Shown: positions 1 to 8,465 of the stretch, one piece after another
Layout of the letters: each line of letters begins with the position of its first letter
How positions within the stretch are numbered: position 1 is the stretch's first letter
Source of the DNA: Microbispora sp. H13382
GTDB lineage: Bacteria > Actinomycetota > Actinomycetes > Streptosporangiales > Streptosporangiaceae
Reading direction: 5' to 3'
DNA length: 64,000 bases
Assembly (NCBI RefSeq): GCF_014161445.1
Contig: NZ_JABBXA010000010.1
Span: 62,001 to 126,000 of the forward strand
The notes under the pieces: generated by a model
What the model was told of the DNA's origin: nothing
The model's database searches: none
Seen by the model: only the letters and a program-made list of their open reading frames with translations
Position numbers and translations under genes: made by a program

Positions 1-45
1 GCCGGCGCCGGCCGGCTGAACAGCTGGCCGGCTGAACACGCGAAA

Positions 46-84
46 CGCCCCCGGCGGCCCGGATGATCCGGGCCGCCGGGGGCG
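46..84 (-). terminator. Rho-independent terminator of rbpA
   Basis: A perfect 17-bp inverted repeat (46-62 pairing with 68-84) encloses the 5-nt loop atgat. On the minus strand the stem is followed by TTTCG. It lies 11 bp past the rbpA stop codon, as expected for its transcription terminator. Confidence 0.85.
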
Positions 85-95
85 TCGTCGGCGTC

Positions 96-440
96 CTACG
101 CGCTCTTGCGCCGCTGCTCGCGCAGAATGGCGAGCCGCTCGTTCAGCACCTCTTCGAGGTCCTCGATCGAGCGGCGCTCCAGCAGCATGTCCCAATGGGT
201 CCGCGGGGGCTTCGCCTTCTTCTGCTGGGGCTGCTCCGCGTCCACCCGCAGCGCCGGGCTGCCGCAGTGACGGCACTCCCACGTCGTGGGGATCTCGGCC
301 TCGACGGCGAGCGGGACGGTGGTGAGATGGCCCTTCGGGCACGTGTAGGACACCTCCTGGCGCGGGGCCAGGTCGGTGTTGCGGTCGTTCTCGTAGCTGG
401 TCGCGCCGAGCCGGGTACCGCGAAGTGCACGCTCGCCCAT
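96..440 (-). CDS. rbpA: RNA polymerase-binding protein RbpA
   Basis: 114 aa. RbpA is an actinobacterial transcription factor that binds group I/II sigma factors and RNA polymerase and stabilises the open promoter complex. The start MGERALRGTRLG is the family N-terminus; an upstream in-frame start at 497 would add 19 unrelated residues. Visible parts are the core domain with SYTCPKGH followed by WECRHCG (a degenerate zinc-ribbon-like centre), a basic linker (QPQQKKAKPPRTHWDMLLERR) and the C-terminal sigma-interaction helix SIEDLEEVLNERLAILREQ. It is monocistronic, with a strong terminator directly downstream. Length and motifs match the family. Confidence 0.96.
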   Translation of the reverse strand: MGERALRGTRLGATSYENDRNTDLAPRQEVSYTCPKGHLTTVPLAVEAEIPTTWECRHCGSPALRVDAEQPQQKKAKPPRTHWDMLLERRSIEDLEEVLNERLAILREQRRKSA

Positions 441-565
441 GTCTTTAAGCCTCCTGAGGTCCCCGCCTTCGAGGGGTTCGTTCGCCACCGCGTACAACGC
501 CTGATACCGTGTGTGGATTCCCAGCCGAGACCTGATCCAATCGCGCTTTTTCCGTCCCAGTGGTC

Positions 566-1915
566 TCAGATGTGCTCGGGCACCTCGTTCCCCGCCTCAC
601 GGATGGCCCGGGGCAGGTTGACAACGGTGAGCAGCACGAATCCGATGACGAAGAACACCACCAGCGAGACGATCGCGGTGCGGTAGCTGTCGGTGAGCTG
701 GAGCGCCAGCGTGAGCACCAGCGAGCCGAGGAACGCCGACCCCTTGTCGCTGATCTGGTAGAGGCTGAAGTACTCCGCCTCCCGGCCGGGCGGGATCACC
801 AGGGAGTACATCGAGCGTGACAGCGCCTGCGTGCCGCCCATGACGATCGCGATGGCGAAGGCGATCGCGTAGAACTGGATCGCCGCGCCCTTCTGCAGGA
901 AGTAGGCCACGCCCACCACCAGTGTCCACACGACCAGGCTGGCCAGGACCGTGCGCTTGGTCCCGATCCTGGCCGCGAGCCGCGCGAGTCCGAGCGCGCC
1001 GCCGACGGCGATGAACTGCACCATCAGGATCGCGCCGATCTGGTGCGTCTGGCTCAGGCCCAGCTCCTGGTCGGCGTACGTGGCGGAGAAGCCGATCACC
1101 GTCTGCACGCCGTCGTTGTAGACCAGGTAGGCCGCGAGGAACAGCAGCGTGCGGGGGTAGCGCCGCAGGTCGGCGATCGTACGGCCGAGCTGGCGGACGC
1201 TGCCGGCCACGGCACGGGCCGCGGTCGCCTCGTGGACGGGCACCCGGCGGTTGCGCAGGCGCAGCATCGGGATGAGCGTGAACGCGCCCCACCACAGGCC
1301 CGCCGAGGCCAGGCTGATCCGCACCGCCAGGCCCTCCTCGACCGCGCCGGACAGGTAGACGACCAGGTTGAGCGCGAGCAGCAGGCCGCCGCCGAGGTAG
1401 CCGAAGCCCCACCCCCTGCTGGAGATCGCGTCGCGTTCCTCCGCGCCGGAGATCTGCGGCAGGAAGGAGTCGTAGACCACGATCGACGCGCCGAACGCCA
1501 CGTTGGCGACCAGGAACAGCACGCCGCCGAGCAGATAGGCGTCACCGGACACGAGGTAGAAGCCGAGTGTGGCCGTCGCGCCCAGGTAGGCGAGCACCCC
1601 CAGGATCTGCTTCTTGCGTCCCGTGTGGTCCGCCACGGCGCCGATGATCGGCATGACCACGATCTGCAGCAGCACCGAGATCGTCACCAGCGTGGTGAAG
1701 TACGCCTTCGGCCGCAGGTCCAGGCCGAGGAACGACACGAAGCCGCCCGCGCCGCCCGCCGCCGTCGTCGCGATCGACGTCAGGTACGGCCCGAGGAAGA
1801 CGGTCAGGACGGTCGTCTGGAACGCGGAGTTCGCCCAGTCGTACCAGTACCAGCCGCGTTGCTCGCGCCGCCGCGCCTCGGGGATCTCCTCGTGGACGAC
1901 CTGGGGGGCGGTCAT
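566..1915 (-). CDS. MFS transporter of the UMF1 / Atg22-like family
   Basis: 449 aa integral membrane protein with about 11-12 predicted hydrophobic segments. The N-terminal motif RGWYWYDWANSAFQTT, just before the first membrane segment, is diagnostic of the UMF1 family of major facilitator proteins, related to yeast vacuolar amino-acid effluxer Atg22. A conserved MFS loop motif is visible (VADHTGRKKQILG). The start ATG has a good Shine-Dalgarno, GAGGAGA, 4 nt upstream. The gene follows the GDPD gene by 90 bp on the same strand and may be cotranscribed with it. The substrate cannot be read from sequence; amino acids or small metabolites are possible by family. Confidence 0.88.
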   Translation of the reverse strand: MTAPQVVHEEIPEARRREQRGWYWYDWANSAFQTTVLTVFLGPYLTSIATTAAGGAGGFVSFLGLDLRPKAYFTTLVTISVLLQIVVMPIIGAVADHTGRKKQILGVLAYLGATATLGFYLVSGDAYLLGGVLFLVANVAFGASIVVYDSFLPQISGAEERDAISSRGWGFGYLGGGLLLALNLVVYLSGAVEEGLAVRISLASAGLWWGAFTLIPMLRLRNRRVPVHEATAARAVAGSVRQLGRTIADLRRYPRTLLFLAAYLVYNDGVQTVIGFSATYADQELGLSQTHQIGAILMVQFIAVGGALGLARLAARIGTKRTVLASLVVWTLVVGVAYFLQKGAAIQFYAIAFAIAIVMGGTQALSRSMYSLVIPPGREAEYFSLYQISDKGSAFLGSLVLTLALQLTDSYRTAIVSLVVFFVIGFVLLTVVNLPRAIREAGNEVPEHI

Positions 1916-2005
1916 GTTCTCTCCTCGCCGGGGTGGGCGGTCGTACGATCGGTCGGGGGACGGCAGGGGTCCGACGGGCAGGGTTCGAGGGGCGGAGTCA
2001 GCGCG

Positions 2006-2803
2006 TCACGGCGCGGCCGGGCGCGGGTGCCACTGCCCGCGTGACTTGAGCACGTCGCGCAGGCCGCTGACGTTGTCCGTCATGATCCCGTCGACGCCGA
2101 GATCGAGCAGGTGGGCCATCGTCACCGGGTCGTTCACCGTCCACACGTGCACCTGCATGCCGATCGCGTGCGCGGTGCGCACGAGGGCGCGGGTGGTCAC
2201 CCGCAGGCCGCGGAACCCGATGGGCGCCTGCGCGCACGGCACCCCCGCGCGGGCCAGCCCGGACAGCAGCCTGCCGTACCCGCCGCCCACCGCGGCCGTG
2301 CGCAGGGCGGCCAGGCCGCGCGGGCCGAGCGAGAAGCAGACCTCCCGGTCGATCGCGCGCCGGGCGCGGGCCAGCCGCACGTCGGAGAACGAGGTCAGGC
2401 ACACCCGGTCGTAGGCGCGGGTGCGGCGGATGGCCTGGGCGAGCGGCGCGATAGCGGCGCTCTCCTTGACGTCGATGTTGAACCGCGCCTCCGGCCAGGT
2501 GCCGAGCAGGTCCTCCATCAGCGGGATCTCGTGCCGGCCGCCGATCCTGGCCTCGCGCACCTCGCGGTAGGGCAGTCGCGAGATGCGGCCGGTGCGGTCG
2601 GTGACGCGGTCGAGGGTGCGGTCGTGGAACGCGAGCAGGACGCCGTCGGCGGTCGCGTGCGCGTCGGTCTCCAGGTAGGTGTATCCGAGCTCGATCGCGC
2701 GGGAGAACGCCTCCATCGTGTTCTCGCGGGCCTCCGCCGCCCCGCCTCGGTGCGCGAAGGCGAGCGGGCCGGGGTGGTCGAGGAACGCGAAACGGCGGTG
2801 CAC
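2006..2803 (-). CDS. Glycerophosphodiester phosphodiesterase
   Basis: 265 aa, no signal peptide, so likely cytoplasmic (UgpQ-like). It would hydrolyse glycerophosphodiesters to glycerol-3-phosphate and an alcohol. The GDPD signature is complete: FAHRGG near residue 17, ENTMEAFSRAIELG, the metal-binding pair in LETDAHATADGVLLAFHD and the second motif FNIDVKE. Later HVWTVND and GVDGIMTDNV are the usual closing motifs of the TIM barrel. The start is GTG with no obvious Shine-Dalgarno, but the catalytic HRGG lies so close to the N-terminus that a later start is unlikely. Confidence 0.93.
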   Translation of the reverse strand: MHRRFAFLDHPGPLAFAHRGGAAEARENTMEAFSRAIELGYTYLETDAHATADGVLLAFHDRTLDRVTDRTGRISRLPYREVREARIGGRHEIPLMEDLLGTWPEARFNIDVKESAAIAPLAQAIRRTRAYDRVCLTSFSDVRLARARRAIDREVCFSLGPRGLAALRTAAVGGGYGRLLSGLARAGVPCAQAPIGFRGLRVTTRALVRTAHAIGMQVHVWTVNDPVTMAHLLDLGVDGIMTDNVSGLRDVLKSRGQWHPRPAAP

Positions 2804-2916
2804 GAGAGGAGTATGCCGGGTCCCGGCCGTACAGTCAGCGCACGTAGGTGAACATTTGCGTCACAAGAGTCCATTGTCATGCTCGGGATCGAAGGGGTGC
2901 CTCTGCGTGTCGCGGT

Positions 2917-3216
2917 TCACTCCGTGTCCGCCGCCGGCTCTCGCCGGGGCCGATCCCGCGACAGGAGATCGGTCAGGTGTGCGGCGATGTCGTCGATCGT
3001 GGGGTGATCCCAGGCCAGCGTCGGCTCGACCAGCAGGCCGACGGCCTCCTCCACGTCGACGCACAGGCTGAGCGCGTGGATCGAGTCCAGGCCGTACGTG
3101 CGGAGCTTCACCGTCGCGTCGATCTCCGCGGGTGGCCGCCCGAGATAGGCGGCCACCCGCTCGGTGAGCCACCGGCGCAGGTCGTCTGGGGGCATCGGCT
3201 CGGAGGCGGCGTTCAT
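2917..3216 (-). CDS. Acyl carrier protein of the FAAL-reductase operon
   Basis: 99 aa carrier protein. The motif YGLDSIHALSL carries the serine (DSI) expected to receive 4'-phosphopantetheine, followed by a helix III-type DHPTIDDIAAHL. The start overlaps the stop of the ligase gene in an ATGA box (3213-3216), so the two should be translationally coupled. It is the last gene of a three-gene operon, and its likely job is to take the acyl chain from the acyl-adenylate ligase and present it to the reductase. A second ATG at 3195 (MPPDDLRRW) is possible. This is a specialised ACP, not the fatty-acid-synthase ACP, judged by context and divergence. Confidence 0.85.
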   Translation of the reverse strand: MNAASEPMPPDDLRRWLTERVAAYLGRPPAEIDATVKLRTYGLDSIHALSLCVDVEEAVGLLVEPTLAWDHPTIDDIAAHLTDLLSRDRPRREPAADTE

Positions 3217-4886
3217 GCGACGGTCTCCAGCAGATCGTTGACCGCGGGTTCCAGTTCGGCGTGCAGTGGGGCGAGGCGTCCGCTGAGGAACAGCTCTCGC
3301 ATGTGCCGGCGGCGTAGCTTGCCGCTGGTGGTCTGCCGCACCGCGCCACGAGGCACCAGCATCAGGCTCAGCGGGATGCCGAACTCCCGCGTCACCTGGT
3401 CCATGACCCGGCCGGCCGTCTCGCCGAGGGCCCCCGGCTGTCCCCGGCGCACCTCCTGGACGAGGACGACGTGTTCCCCGCCGTCGTCGCGCCGGACGCC
3501 GAAGGCGGCGCTGCGCCCCGCGGCCGGGTTGGCCCGCGCCGCGGCCTCCTCCAGGTCCTGGGGGTAGAGGTTGCGGCCGTTGACGATGATCACATCCTTG
3601 ATCCGTCCCGTCACGTAGAGCTGGCCGTCGAGCAGAAACCCCAGGTCCCCGGTGCGCAGCCAGCGGCCGTGCAGCGCCGGATCGCCCGCCCGGAAGGTGG
3701 CGCGGGTCTCCGCCGGGCGGCCCCGGTAGCCGAGGGCGACGCTGGGGCCCGCCACCCAGATCTCCCCGATCTCGCCGTCGGCGACGGGGCCGGAGCCGCC
3801 CGGATCGACGATTCGCAGATCGAGCCCTGAGACCGGGCCGCAGGCGACCAGGGGCGTCCCTTCGGGCGCCGGGACCGCCCGGTGCCGTTGCAGCGCGGAG
3901 GGGTCGAACCGGCGCACGGTCACGCCCTGCCCCTGCGGCACGCAGGTGACCATCAGGGTGCACTCTGCCAGGCCGTAACCGGGATTCCAGGTGGTCGGGC
4001 GGAAGCCCGCCGGGGCGAAACGCCGCTCGAAAGCGGCGAGCGTGCCGGCCCGGATCGGCTCGGCTCCGCTGAGGGCCATCGTCAGCGTGGACAGGTCCAG
4101 GCCGGCGAGTTGCTCGTCGGTGATCCTGCGCGTGCACCAGGCGTACCCGAAGTCCGGGGACACGGTCCAGTCCGCGCCGTGCCGGCTGATCAGCTCCAGC
4201 CAGCGCACCGGCCGCGCGACGAACGCGGCGGGTGACATGAACACCAGGTCGGCGGCCGCGTGGAGCGCCTGTAACTGGAGGCCGACCAGGCCCATGTCAT
4301 GGTAGTGAGGCAGCCACCCGGCCAGTCGCCGTACCGGCCTCTCCCGTGCCAGCGAGCGGAACAACTCCAGGTTGTGCAGCAGGTTGCCGTGTGAGACCTC
4401 GACTCCGCGCGGGTCGCTGGTCGAGCCGGAGGTGTACTGCAGGTAGGCGATGGTGCCGCCGGTCAGGGCCGGTGGAGTCCAGGCGTCCGGATCGGCGGTG
4501 GCGGCGTCGGCCACGCGGGCCGAAAGACCGGACAGTCCGGACGCGTGCGCGGGATCGGTCAGGACCAGCCGCGCGCCCGCGTCCCGCATCAGTGTCCGTA
4601 CGCGGCTCGCGTGCGGTGTGCCCGCGTCCGGCAGGGGGGCGGGGATCGCCGGCACCCGGGCGTAGAGACAGCCGAGGAACGCGACGGTGAAGTCGAGCCC
4701 CGCCGGGTAGAGCAGCAGCACCGGCTGGTCGGTCAGGCCGCGTCCGGCGAGCCACACGGCGGTGGCGCGCGCCCGTCGGTCCAGCTCGGCGAAGGTGAGC
4801 CGGTTCCGGCCGCCGTCGTCGCGCACGAAGACGAACTCACGATCGTCGCTGATGCGGTTCCGTACGTGGGTGACAAAGTCGGTCAT
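3213..4886 (-). CDS. Fatty acyl-AMP ligase (FAAL)
   Basis: 557 aa member of the ANL adenylating superfamily. The phosphate-binding loop YTSGSTSDPRGVEVSHGNL lies near residue 155, followed by the FAAL/FadD32-like motif GWLPHYHDMGLVG. The C-terminal hinge and lysine region reads YVTGRIKDVIIVNGRNLYPQ. FAALs activate a carboxylic acid with ATP and pass the acyl group to a carrier protein rather than to CoA. The neighbouring ACP supports this over a CoA ligase. It shares ATGA overlaps with both neighbours. The substrate chain is not readable. Confidence 0.9.
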   Translation of the reverse strand: MTDFVTHVRNRISDDREFVFVRDDGGRNRLTFAELDRRARATAVWLAGRGLTDQPVLLLYPAGLDFTVAFLGCLYARVPAIPAPLPDAGTPHASRVRTLMRDAGARLVLTDPAHASGLSGLSARVADAATADPDAWTPPALTGGTIAYLQYTSGSTSDPRGVEVSHGNLLHNLELFRSLARERPVRRLAGWLPHYHDMGLVGLQLQALHAAADLVFMSPAAFVARPVRWLELISRHGADWTVSPDFGYAWCTRRITDEQLAGLDLSTLTMALSGAEPIRAGTLAAFERRFAPAGFRPTTWNPGYGLAECTLMVTCVPQGQGVTVRRFDPSALQRHRAVPAPEGTPLVACGPVSGLDLRIVDPGGSGPVADGEIGEIWVAGPSVALGYRGRPAETRATFRAGDPALHGRWLRTGDLGFLLDGQLYVTGRIKDVIIVNGRNLYPQDLEEAAARANPAAGRSAAFGVRRDDGGEHVVLVQEVRRGQPGALGETAGRVMDQVTREFGIPLSLMLVPRGAVRQTTSGKLRRRHMRELFLSGRLAPLHAELEPAVNDLLETVA

Positions 4887-5944
4887 TCGGGCAACCCCTC
4901 CCGTACGTACCAGGAGACGAGCCGGTCGAGGGTCGCGGGAGTGACGGCGGGCGGGGCCACCGCGTTCCGCCAGGCGAAGTCGTAGCGGTGCCGGAAATAG
5001 GTCGCGGTGTATTTCGCCCGCATGTTGACCAGCGCCTCGAACCGGCCGAACGGCCTGTCGCGGATCTCTTCGGGGGTGGCGGGAACCAGTTCGATCGGCA
5101 GCCGGGCGTTGATCACATCGAACAGGTCGCGCACCGGCACGGTGGCCCCGCTCACCACGTGGGAGACCGGACGCGCCCGGTCGGCTGCGGCGAGCGTGAG
5201 CAACCGGGAGACCGTGGTGTCCACGGGGGTCAGATGGAGGTTGGCCTCCGGATGGCAGGGGAGGCGGACCCGCTCACCGGGCGTGCGCCGGGCGAAGAAG
5301 GCGATCACCCGGAGGAAGTCGTACAGGCCGTAGTCGGTCAGCGCCCGCCCCGTGCGGGAGTGCCCGACCATCACGCCGAGCCGGGCCACCAGGGCGGCGC
5401 CCTCGCGGGCGGACCGCGACCGCGCCAGCGCGATCTCCGCTTCGCGTTTGGAGTATTCGTAGAAGTTCCGGAACCGGTCCGGCGGAGCGTGCGACGGCCA
5501 GTCCTCGGGAACGGGGCCCTCGGTGTCGAGTCCGCACTGGTAGGCCGTCCCGACGAGGACGTAGCGCGAGCCGGGCCGGGCGTGCCGCTGGTAGGTGGAC
5601 AGCGCGTTGGCCGATCCCGTCACGTTCACGTTCAGGAGCTCCTCCTCCCGGCGTGGGAAGAAGGTGACGAGCGCGGCGACGTGCCAGTAGACGCAGGGCT
5701 CGGCGAAGATCTCGGCGACCGGAAGGCCGAGGTCCGGCTCGTCCAGCGCCAGCCCGCGCACCCGGAGGCGGCCCGCCGGGGACTCGTCGAAGCCGAGGCA
5801 GCACAGCGCGTCCGCGACCCGGCGGCGCACCACCTCCGCGGACGCGCGGGCGAGGGCGATCACCTCGTCGCCCCGGGCCAGCAGGGCGCCGATGAGATGG
5901 GAGGCCACGAAGCCGTTGGCCCCGTCGATCACGTGGACGCGCAC
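4883..5944 (-). CDS. Thioester-reductase-like NAD(P)-dependent SDR protein
   Basis: 353 aa with the chosen GTG start. An earlier start (5995) lacks a ribosome site, whereas 5944 is preceded by GGAAGG with a 7-nt spacer. The Rossmann fold begins at once (VRVHVIDGANGFVASHL) and matches male-sterility/thioester reductase proteins (NAD_binding_4): VNVTGSANAL, then VLVGTAYQCG, then FYEYSKREAEIAL with the YxxxK pair. The nucleotide loop is GANGFVA, so the third glycine of GxxGxxG is replaced by alanine. As first gene of the operon with FAAL and ACP it probably reduces an ACP-bound acyl thioester to an aldehyde or alcohol. The product is inferred. Confidence 0.8.
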   Translation of the reverse strand: MRVHVIDGANGFVASHLIGALLARGDEVIALARASAEVVRRRVADALCCLGFDESPAGRLRVRGLALDEPDLGLPVAEIFAEPCVYWHVAALVTFFPRREEELLNVNVTGSANALSTYQRHARPGSRYVLVGTAYQCGLDTEGPVPEDWPSHAPPDRFRNFYEYSKREAEIALARSRSAREGAALVARLGVMVGHSRTGRALTDYGLYDFLRVIAFFARRTPGERVRLPCHPEANLHLTPVDTTVSRLLTLAAADRARPVSHVVSGATVPVRDLFDVINARLPIELVPATPEEIRDRPFGRFEALVNMRAKYTATYFRHRYDFAWRNAVAPPAVTPATLDRLVSWYVREGLPE

Positions 5945-5951
5945 CAACGCA

Positions 5952-5957
5952 CCTTCC
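5952..5957 (-). promoter_or_regulatory. Shine-Dalgarno that sets the reductase start
   Basis: GGAAGG on the minus strand sits 7 nt before the GTG at 5944. No purine-rich site precedes the longer GTG start at 5995, so this site decides the N-terminus. Confidence 0.6.
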
Positions 5958-6018
5958 CACAAGCGGTAGCGGAAGGTAAAGTCACGATCGCTCACAGTGA
6001 CTGAACGCGGGAGGGTGC

Positions 6019-6582
6019 ATGCTCAACGACCTGCAGCAGCGCAAGCTGGCCCATCTGTTCACGCTCCTGGACGTGGACGACGACGGGACCGTCGACAAGA
6101 TGGACTACACCGCCTCGGCCGACCGGCTGGTGAACGCGTTCGGGTTCGCGCCGGGCTCGACGGAGTCGCGGCGGGTCCGGGACCGATACGCGAGGTTGTG
6201 GGACGAGGTGACCCTGCCCATGGACGCCGACGGGGACGAGCGCGTCGAGCTGGAAGAGTTCGTGGCCGGCTTCGACCGGTTCGTCACCCAGCCCGAGACG
6301 GGCTACCACACCCATGTCGCGCCGGTCGCCGACGCCTTCTACGACCTGATGGACACCGACGGAGACGGCAGGATCACCCGGACCGAGTACCTGCGGATGG
6401 CCGCGAGCGCCTTCCGCATGTCGGAGGCGAACGCCGTCGCCGCGTTCGAGCGTCTCGATCTCGACGGCAACGGCTCACTGAGCCGGCAGGAGTTGCACGT
6501 GGCCAACGAGCAGTTCTTCCGCAGCTCCGACGCGGAGTGCCACGGCAACTGGCTGTTCGGTCCGCTCCCCGCGCAGGGCTGA
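6019..6582 (+). CDS. EF-hand calcium-binding protein (calerythrin-like)
   Basis: 187 aa, cytoplasmic, with no signal peptide. Four EF-hand regions are visible: DVDDDGTVDKMD (about residues 18-29), DADGDERVELEE (74-85), DTDGDGRITRTE (114-125) and DLDGNGSLSRQE (148-159). All four keep acidic residues at the main ligand positions, although the first ends in Asp instead of Glu. Size and four-hand layout match calerythrin-type actinobacterial proteins that bind calcium in the cytoplasm. The start has GGGAGGG just upstream. It is divergent from the FAAL operon with 74 bp between start codons, so their promoters share that space. Confidence 0.92.
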   Translation: MLNDLQQRKLAHLFTLLDVDDDGTVDKMDYTASADRLVNAFGFAPGSTESRRVRDRYARLWDEVTLPMDADGDERVELEEFVAGFDRFVTQPETGYHTHVAPVADAFYDLMDTDGDGRITRTEYLRMAASAFRMSEANAVAAFERLDLDGNGSLSRQELHVANEQFFRSSDAECHGNWLFGPLPAQG

Positions 6583-6597
6583 GCCGCCGTACGTCGG

Positions 6598-7149
6598 CTA
6601 CCCGGCGGCCGACGCCCATTCCTGCCGCCGGGTCTCCGCCATCGCGATGGCCGCGGCGACCGCCACGTTGACCGACCCGACCCTGCCGACCTGGGGGATG
6701 TAGGCCACCGAGTCGGCCGCCTCCAGGCCGGCGGGGGAGCAGCCGTGGTCCTCGCTGCCGAGCACCAGGCAGACGTCGCCGTCGAGCTTGGCCTCGTGCA
6801 GCGGCACGGCGTCGCCGGTCAGCTCGACGGCGACCACCCGGAAGCCCTCCTCCCTGGCGGCGCGCACGGCCTCGGCCACCGGGACGGGCTCGTGCCACTC
6901 GACCAGCCGGTCGGTGCCCAGCGCGGTCTTCTGCGCCTTGGGGTTGGTGGGCGGGGTGGCGTTGCCGGCCAGCCAGACCGTCTGCACGCCGAAGGCGGCG
7001 GCCGTACGGAAGATCGATCCGATGTTGAAGGGGCCGGTCACCGATTCGAGGATCAGCGCGAGACGGCCCTCCGTGTTGCGGCGCCAGGTGCGGTTGAGCC
7101 GCTTGACGTCGGTCGGCTTGAGCTGCCTGCGCGGGTTGGGAGTGCTCAT
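6598..7149 (-). CDS. TrmH/SpoU-family RNA 2'-O-methyltransferase
   Basis: 183 aa SPOUT enzyme that uses S-adenosylmethionine to methylate a ribose 2'-OH in tRNA or rRNA. The three SpoU motifs appear in order: NIGSIFRTAAAFG (motif 1, with the catalytic-type Arg), LVLGSEDHGCSP (motif 2) and IPQVGRVGSVNVAVAAAIAM (motif 3, the trefoil knot). The basic N-terminus (PRRQLKPTDVKRLNRTWRRN) may contact RNA. It starts 7 bp after the stop of the upstream methyltransferase gene, so the two are likely one transcript. The exact RNA target cannot be told. Confidence 0.9.
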   Translation of the reverse strand: MSTPNPRRQLKPTDVKRLNRTWRRNTEGRLALILESVTGPFNIGSIFRTAAAFGVQTVWLAGNATPPTNPKAQKTALGTDRLVEWHEPVPVAEAVRAAREEGFRVVAVELTGDAVPLHEAKLDGDVCLVLGSEDHGCSPAGLEAADSVAYIPQVGRVGSVNVAVAAAIAMAETRRQEWASAAG

Positions 7150-7156
7150 CGGGCGG

Positions 7157-7777
7157 TCATCGCTCCTGGGTCTCGATGTCGGCGGGACGGGCGTCGACCC
7201 GCAGGACGCGGTAGGCCGACCGCGAGGCCAGCCGGGAGGTGGGCCAGCCCCGGTCGCCCAGCCAGCGCTGCAGGGAGTCGGAGCCGAGGTGCTTCTGCAC
7301 GACCAGGTAGGCGCTGCCGTCGGGGGTGAGCCGGTCGAGCCATCGGGTGAGCATCTCGTGGAGCGCGGCCTTGCCGATCCGGATGGCGGGGTTCGACCAG
7401 ATGGCCCGGAACCGGACGTCGTCCGGCATCTCGTCGGCGTGCACTGACCTTACTTTGTCAAGGCCCGCGCTTTTGGCGTTCCGCTCGCACAACTCCACCG
7501 AGCGCCGGTTCACGTCGACGGCCCAGACCGTCGCGCCGGGCGCCCGCGACGCCATCGTCAGCGCGATGGGCCCGTAGCCGCAGCCCAGGTCGAGCAGGTC
7601 GCCCTCGGCCGGGGGCGGCGGGACGGTCTCCAGCAGAACCCGGGTCCCCGCGTCGACGCGTTCGGGGGAGAACACCCCCCGGTCGGTCTCCAGCCGCAGG
7701 TGCAGGTCGGGGAGGACCAGGGTGACCGAGCCCGGCCGGCTCGCCGCCTGGGGGCTCTCCTCGAAGTAATGGGCCAC
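7157..7777 (-). CDS. RsmC-like class I SAM-dependent methyltransferase
   Basis: 206 aa with GTG start (VAHYFEESPQ). The open frame extends to 7921, but the extra residues are low-complexity and the family begins near HYF. The domain is the RsmC/MTS type: LRLETDRGVFSPERVDAG, then the SAM motif I DLGCGYGPIALTMA, then a modified catalytic motif SNPAIRIG (family usually NPP). Such enzymes commonly modify rRNA guanine N2; that target is by family only. It lies immediately upstream of the TrmH-family gene, making a two-gene RNA-modification operon. No good Shine-Dalgarno is seen, so the mRNA may be leaderless. Confidence 0.85.
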   Translation of the reverse strand: MAHYFEESPQAASRPGSVTLVLPDLHLRLETDRGVFSPERVDAGTRVLLETVPPPPAEGDLLDLGCGYGPIALTMASRAPGATVWAVDVNRRSVELCERNAKSAGLDKVRSVHADEMPDDVRFRAIWSNPAIRIGKAALHEMLTRWLDRLTPDGSAYLVVQKHLGSDSLQRWLGDRGWPTSRLASRSAYRVLRVDARPADIETQER

Positions 7778-7904
7778 GTGCCCAAACGTACCAACGTCGC
7801 GGACCCCTGATCTCCGCGCCCGCGAGGACGCGGGAGAGCTGAAACACTTCCGGCCTTCCGGACACGTACGAGATGGCGGATAAAGCGGTGAAGGGGGAGT
7901 ATCG

Positions 7905-8465
7905 GTGGCCCGCTCGGACACGAGGCGTCGCTTCGAGGAGATCTATATGGCGCATTACGCGGATCTTCTCGGATACGTGCGGCGCCGCACGGACACCCCC
8001 GAGGACGCCGCCGACGTTCTCGCCGAGACCTTCGCCACGGCGTGGCGGCGCATCGGCGACGTCCCGGCCGGGTCGTCCGCCCGATTATGGCTGTACGGCG
8101 TGGCCCGGCGGGTGCTGGCCAACGGCCGCAGGGCCGAGACCCGCAGGAGCGCGCTCGTCGAGAGACTCGGCGCGGAACTCGCCCAACGGGAGGAGCACGA
8201 TCGGCTGCCGGACCACGAGGATCTCGACGCCGTACGCGCGGCGTTCCGGCGTCTCGGCTCCGACGACCGCGAGGTGCTGGCACTGGCGAGCTGGGAGGGG
8301 CTGGGATCGGCGGAGATCGCCACGGTGCTCGGCTGCTCATGCGGAGCCGCCCGCCTCCGGCTGCACCGGGCCCGCAAGCGCCTGACCAAGGAGTTGACCT
8401 GCGCGGGGGTGGACGTGGCCCGGTACGGCGTCCGGGTGCCGGCGCTGGCGGGAGGAGAGGTGTGA
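7905..8465 (+). CDS. ECF-type RNA polymerase sigma factor
   Basis: 186 aa sigma-70 family protein with only regions 2 and 4. Region 2 reads FEEIYMAHYADLLGYVRRR followed by EDAADVLAETFATAW; region 4 contains LASWEGLGSAEIATVLGCS as helix-turn-helix. GTG start with the strong site AAGGGGGAG 6 nt upstream. The stop overlaps the start of the next gene (TGATG), so a membrane protein is made with it. A GAAAC (7841) and CGTAC (7865) pair upstream resembles an ECF promoter, suggesting autoregulation, but this is weak. Confidence 0.92.
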   Translation: MARSDTRRRFEEIYMAHYADLLGYVRRRTDTPEDAADVLAETFATAWRRIGDVPAGSSARLWLYGVARRVLANGRRAETRRSALVERLGAELAQREEHDRLPDHEDLDAVRAAFRRLGSDDREVLALASWEGLGSAEIATVLGCSCGAARLRLHRARKRLTKELTCAGVDVARYGVRVPALAGGEV

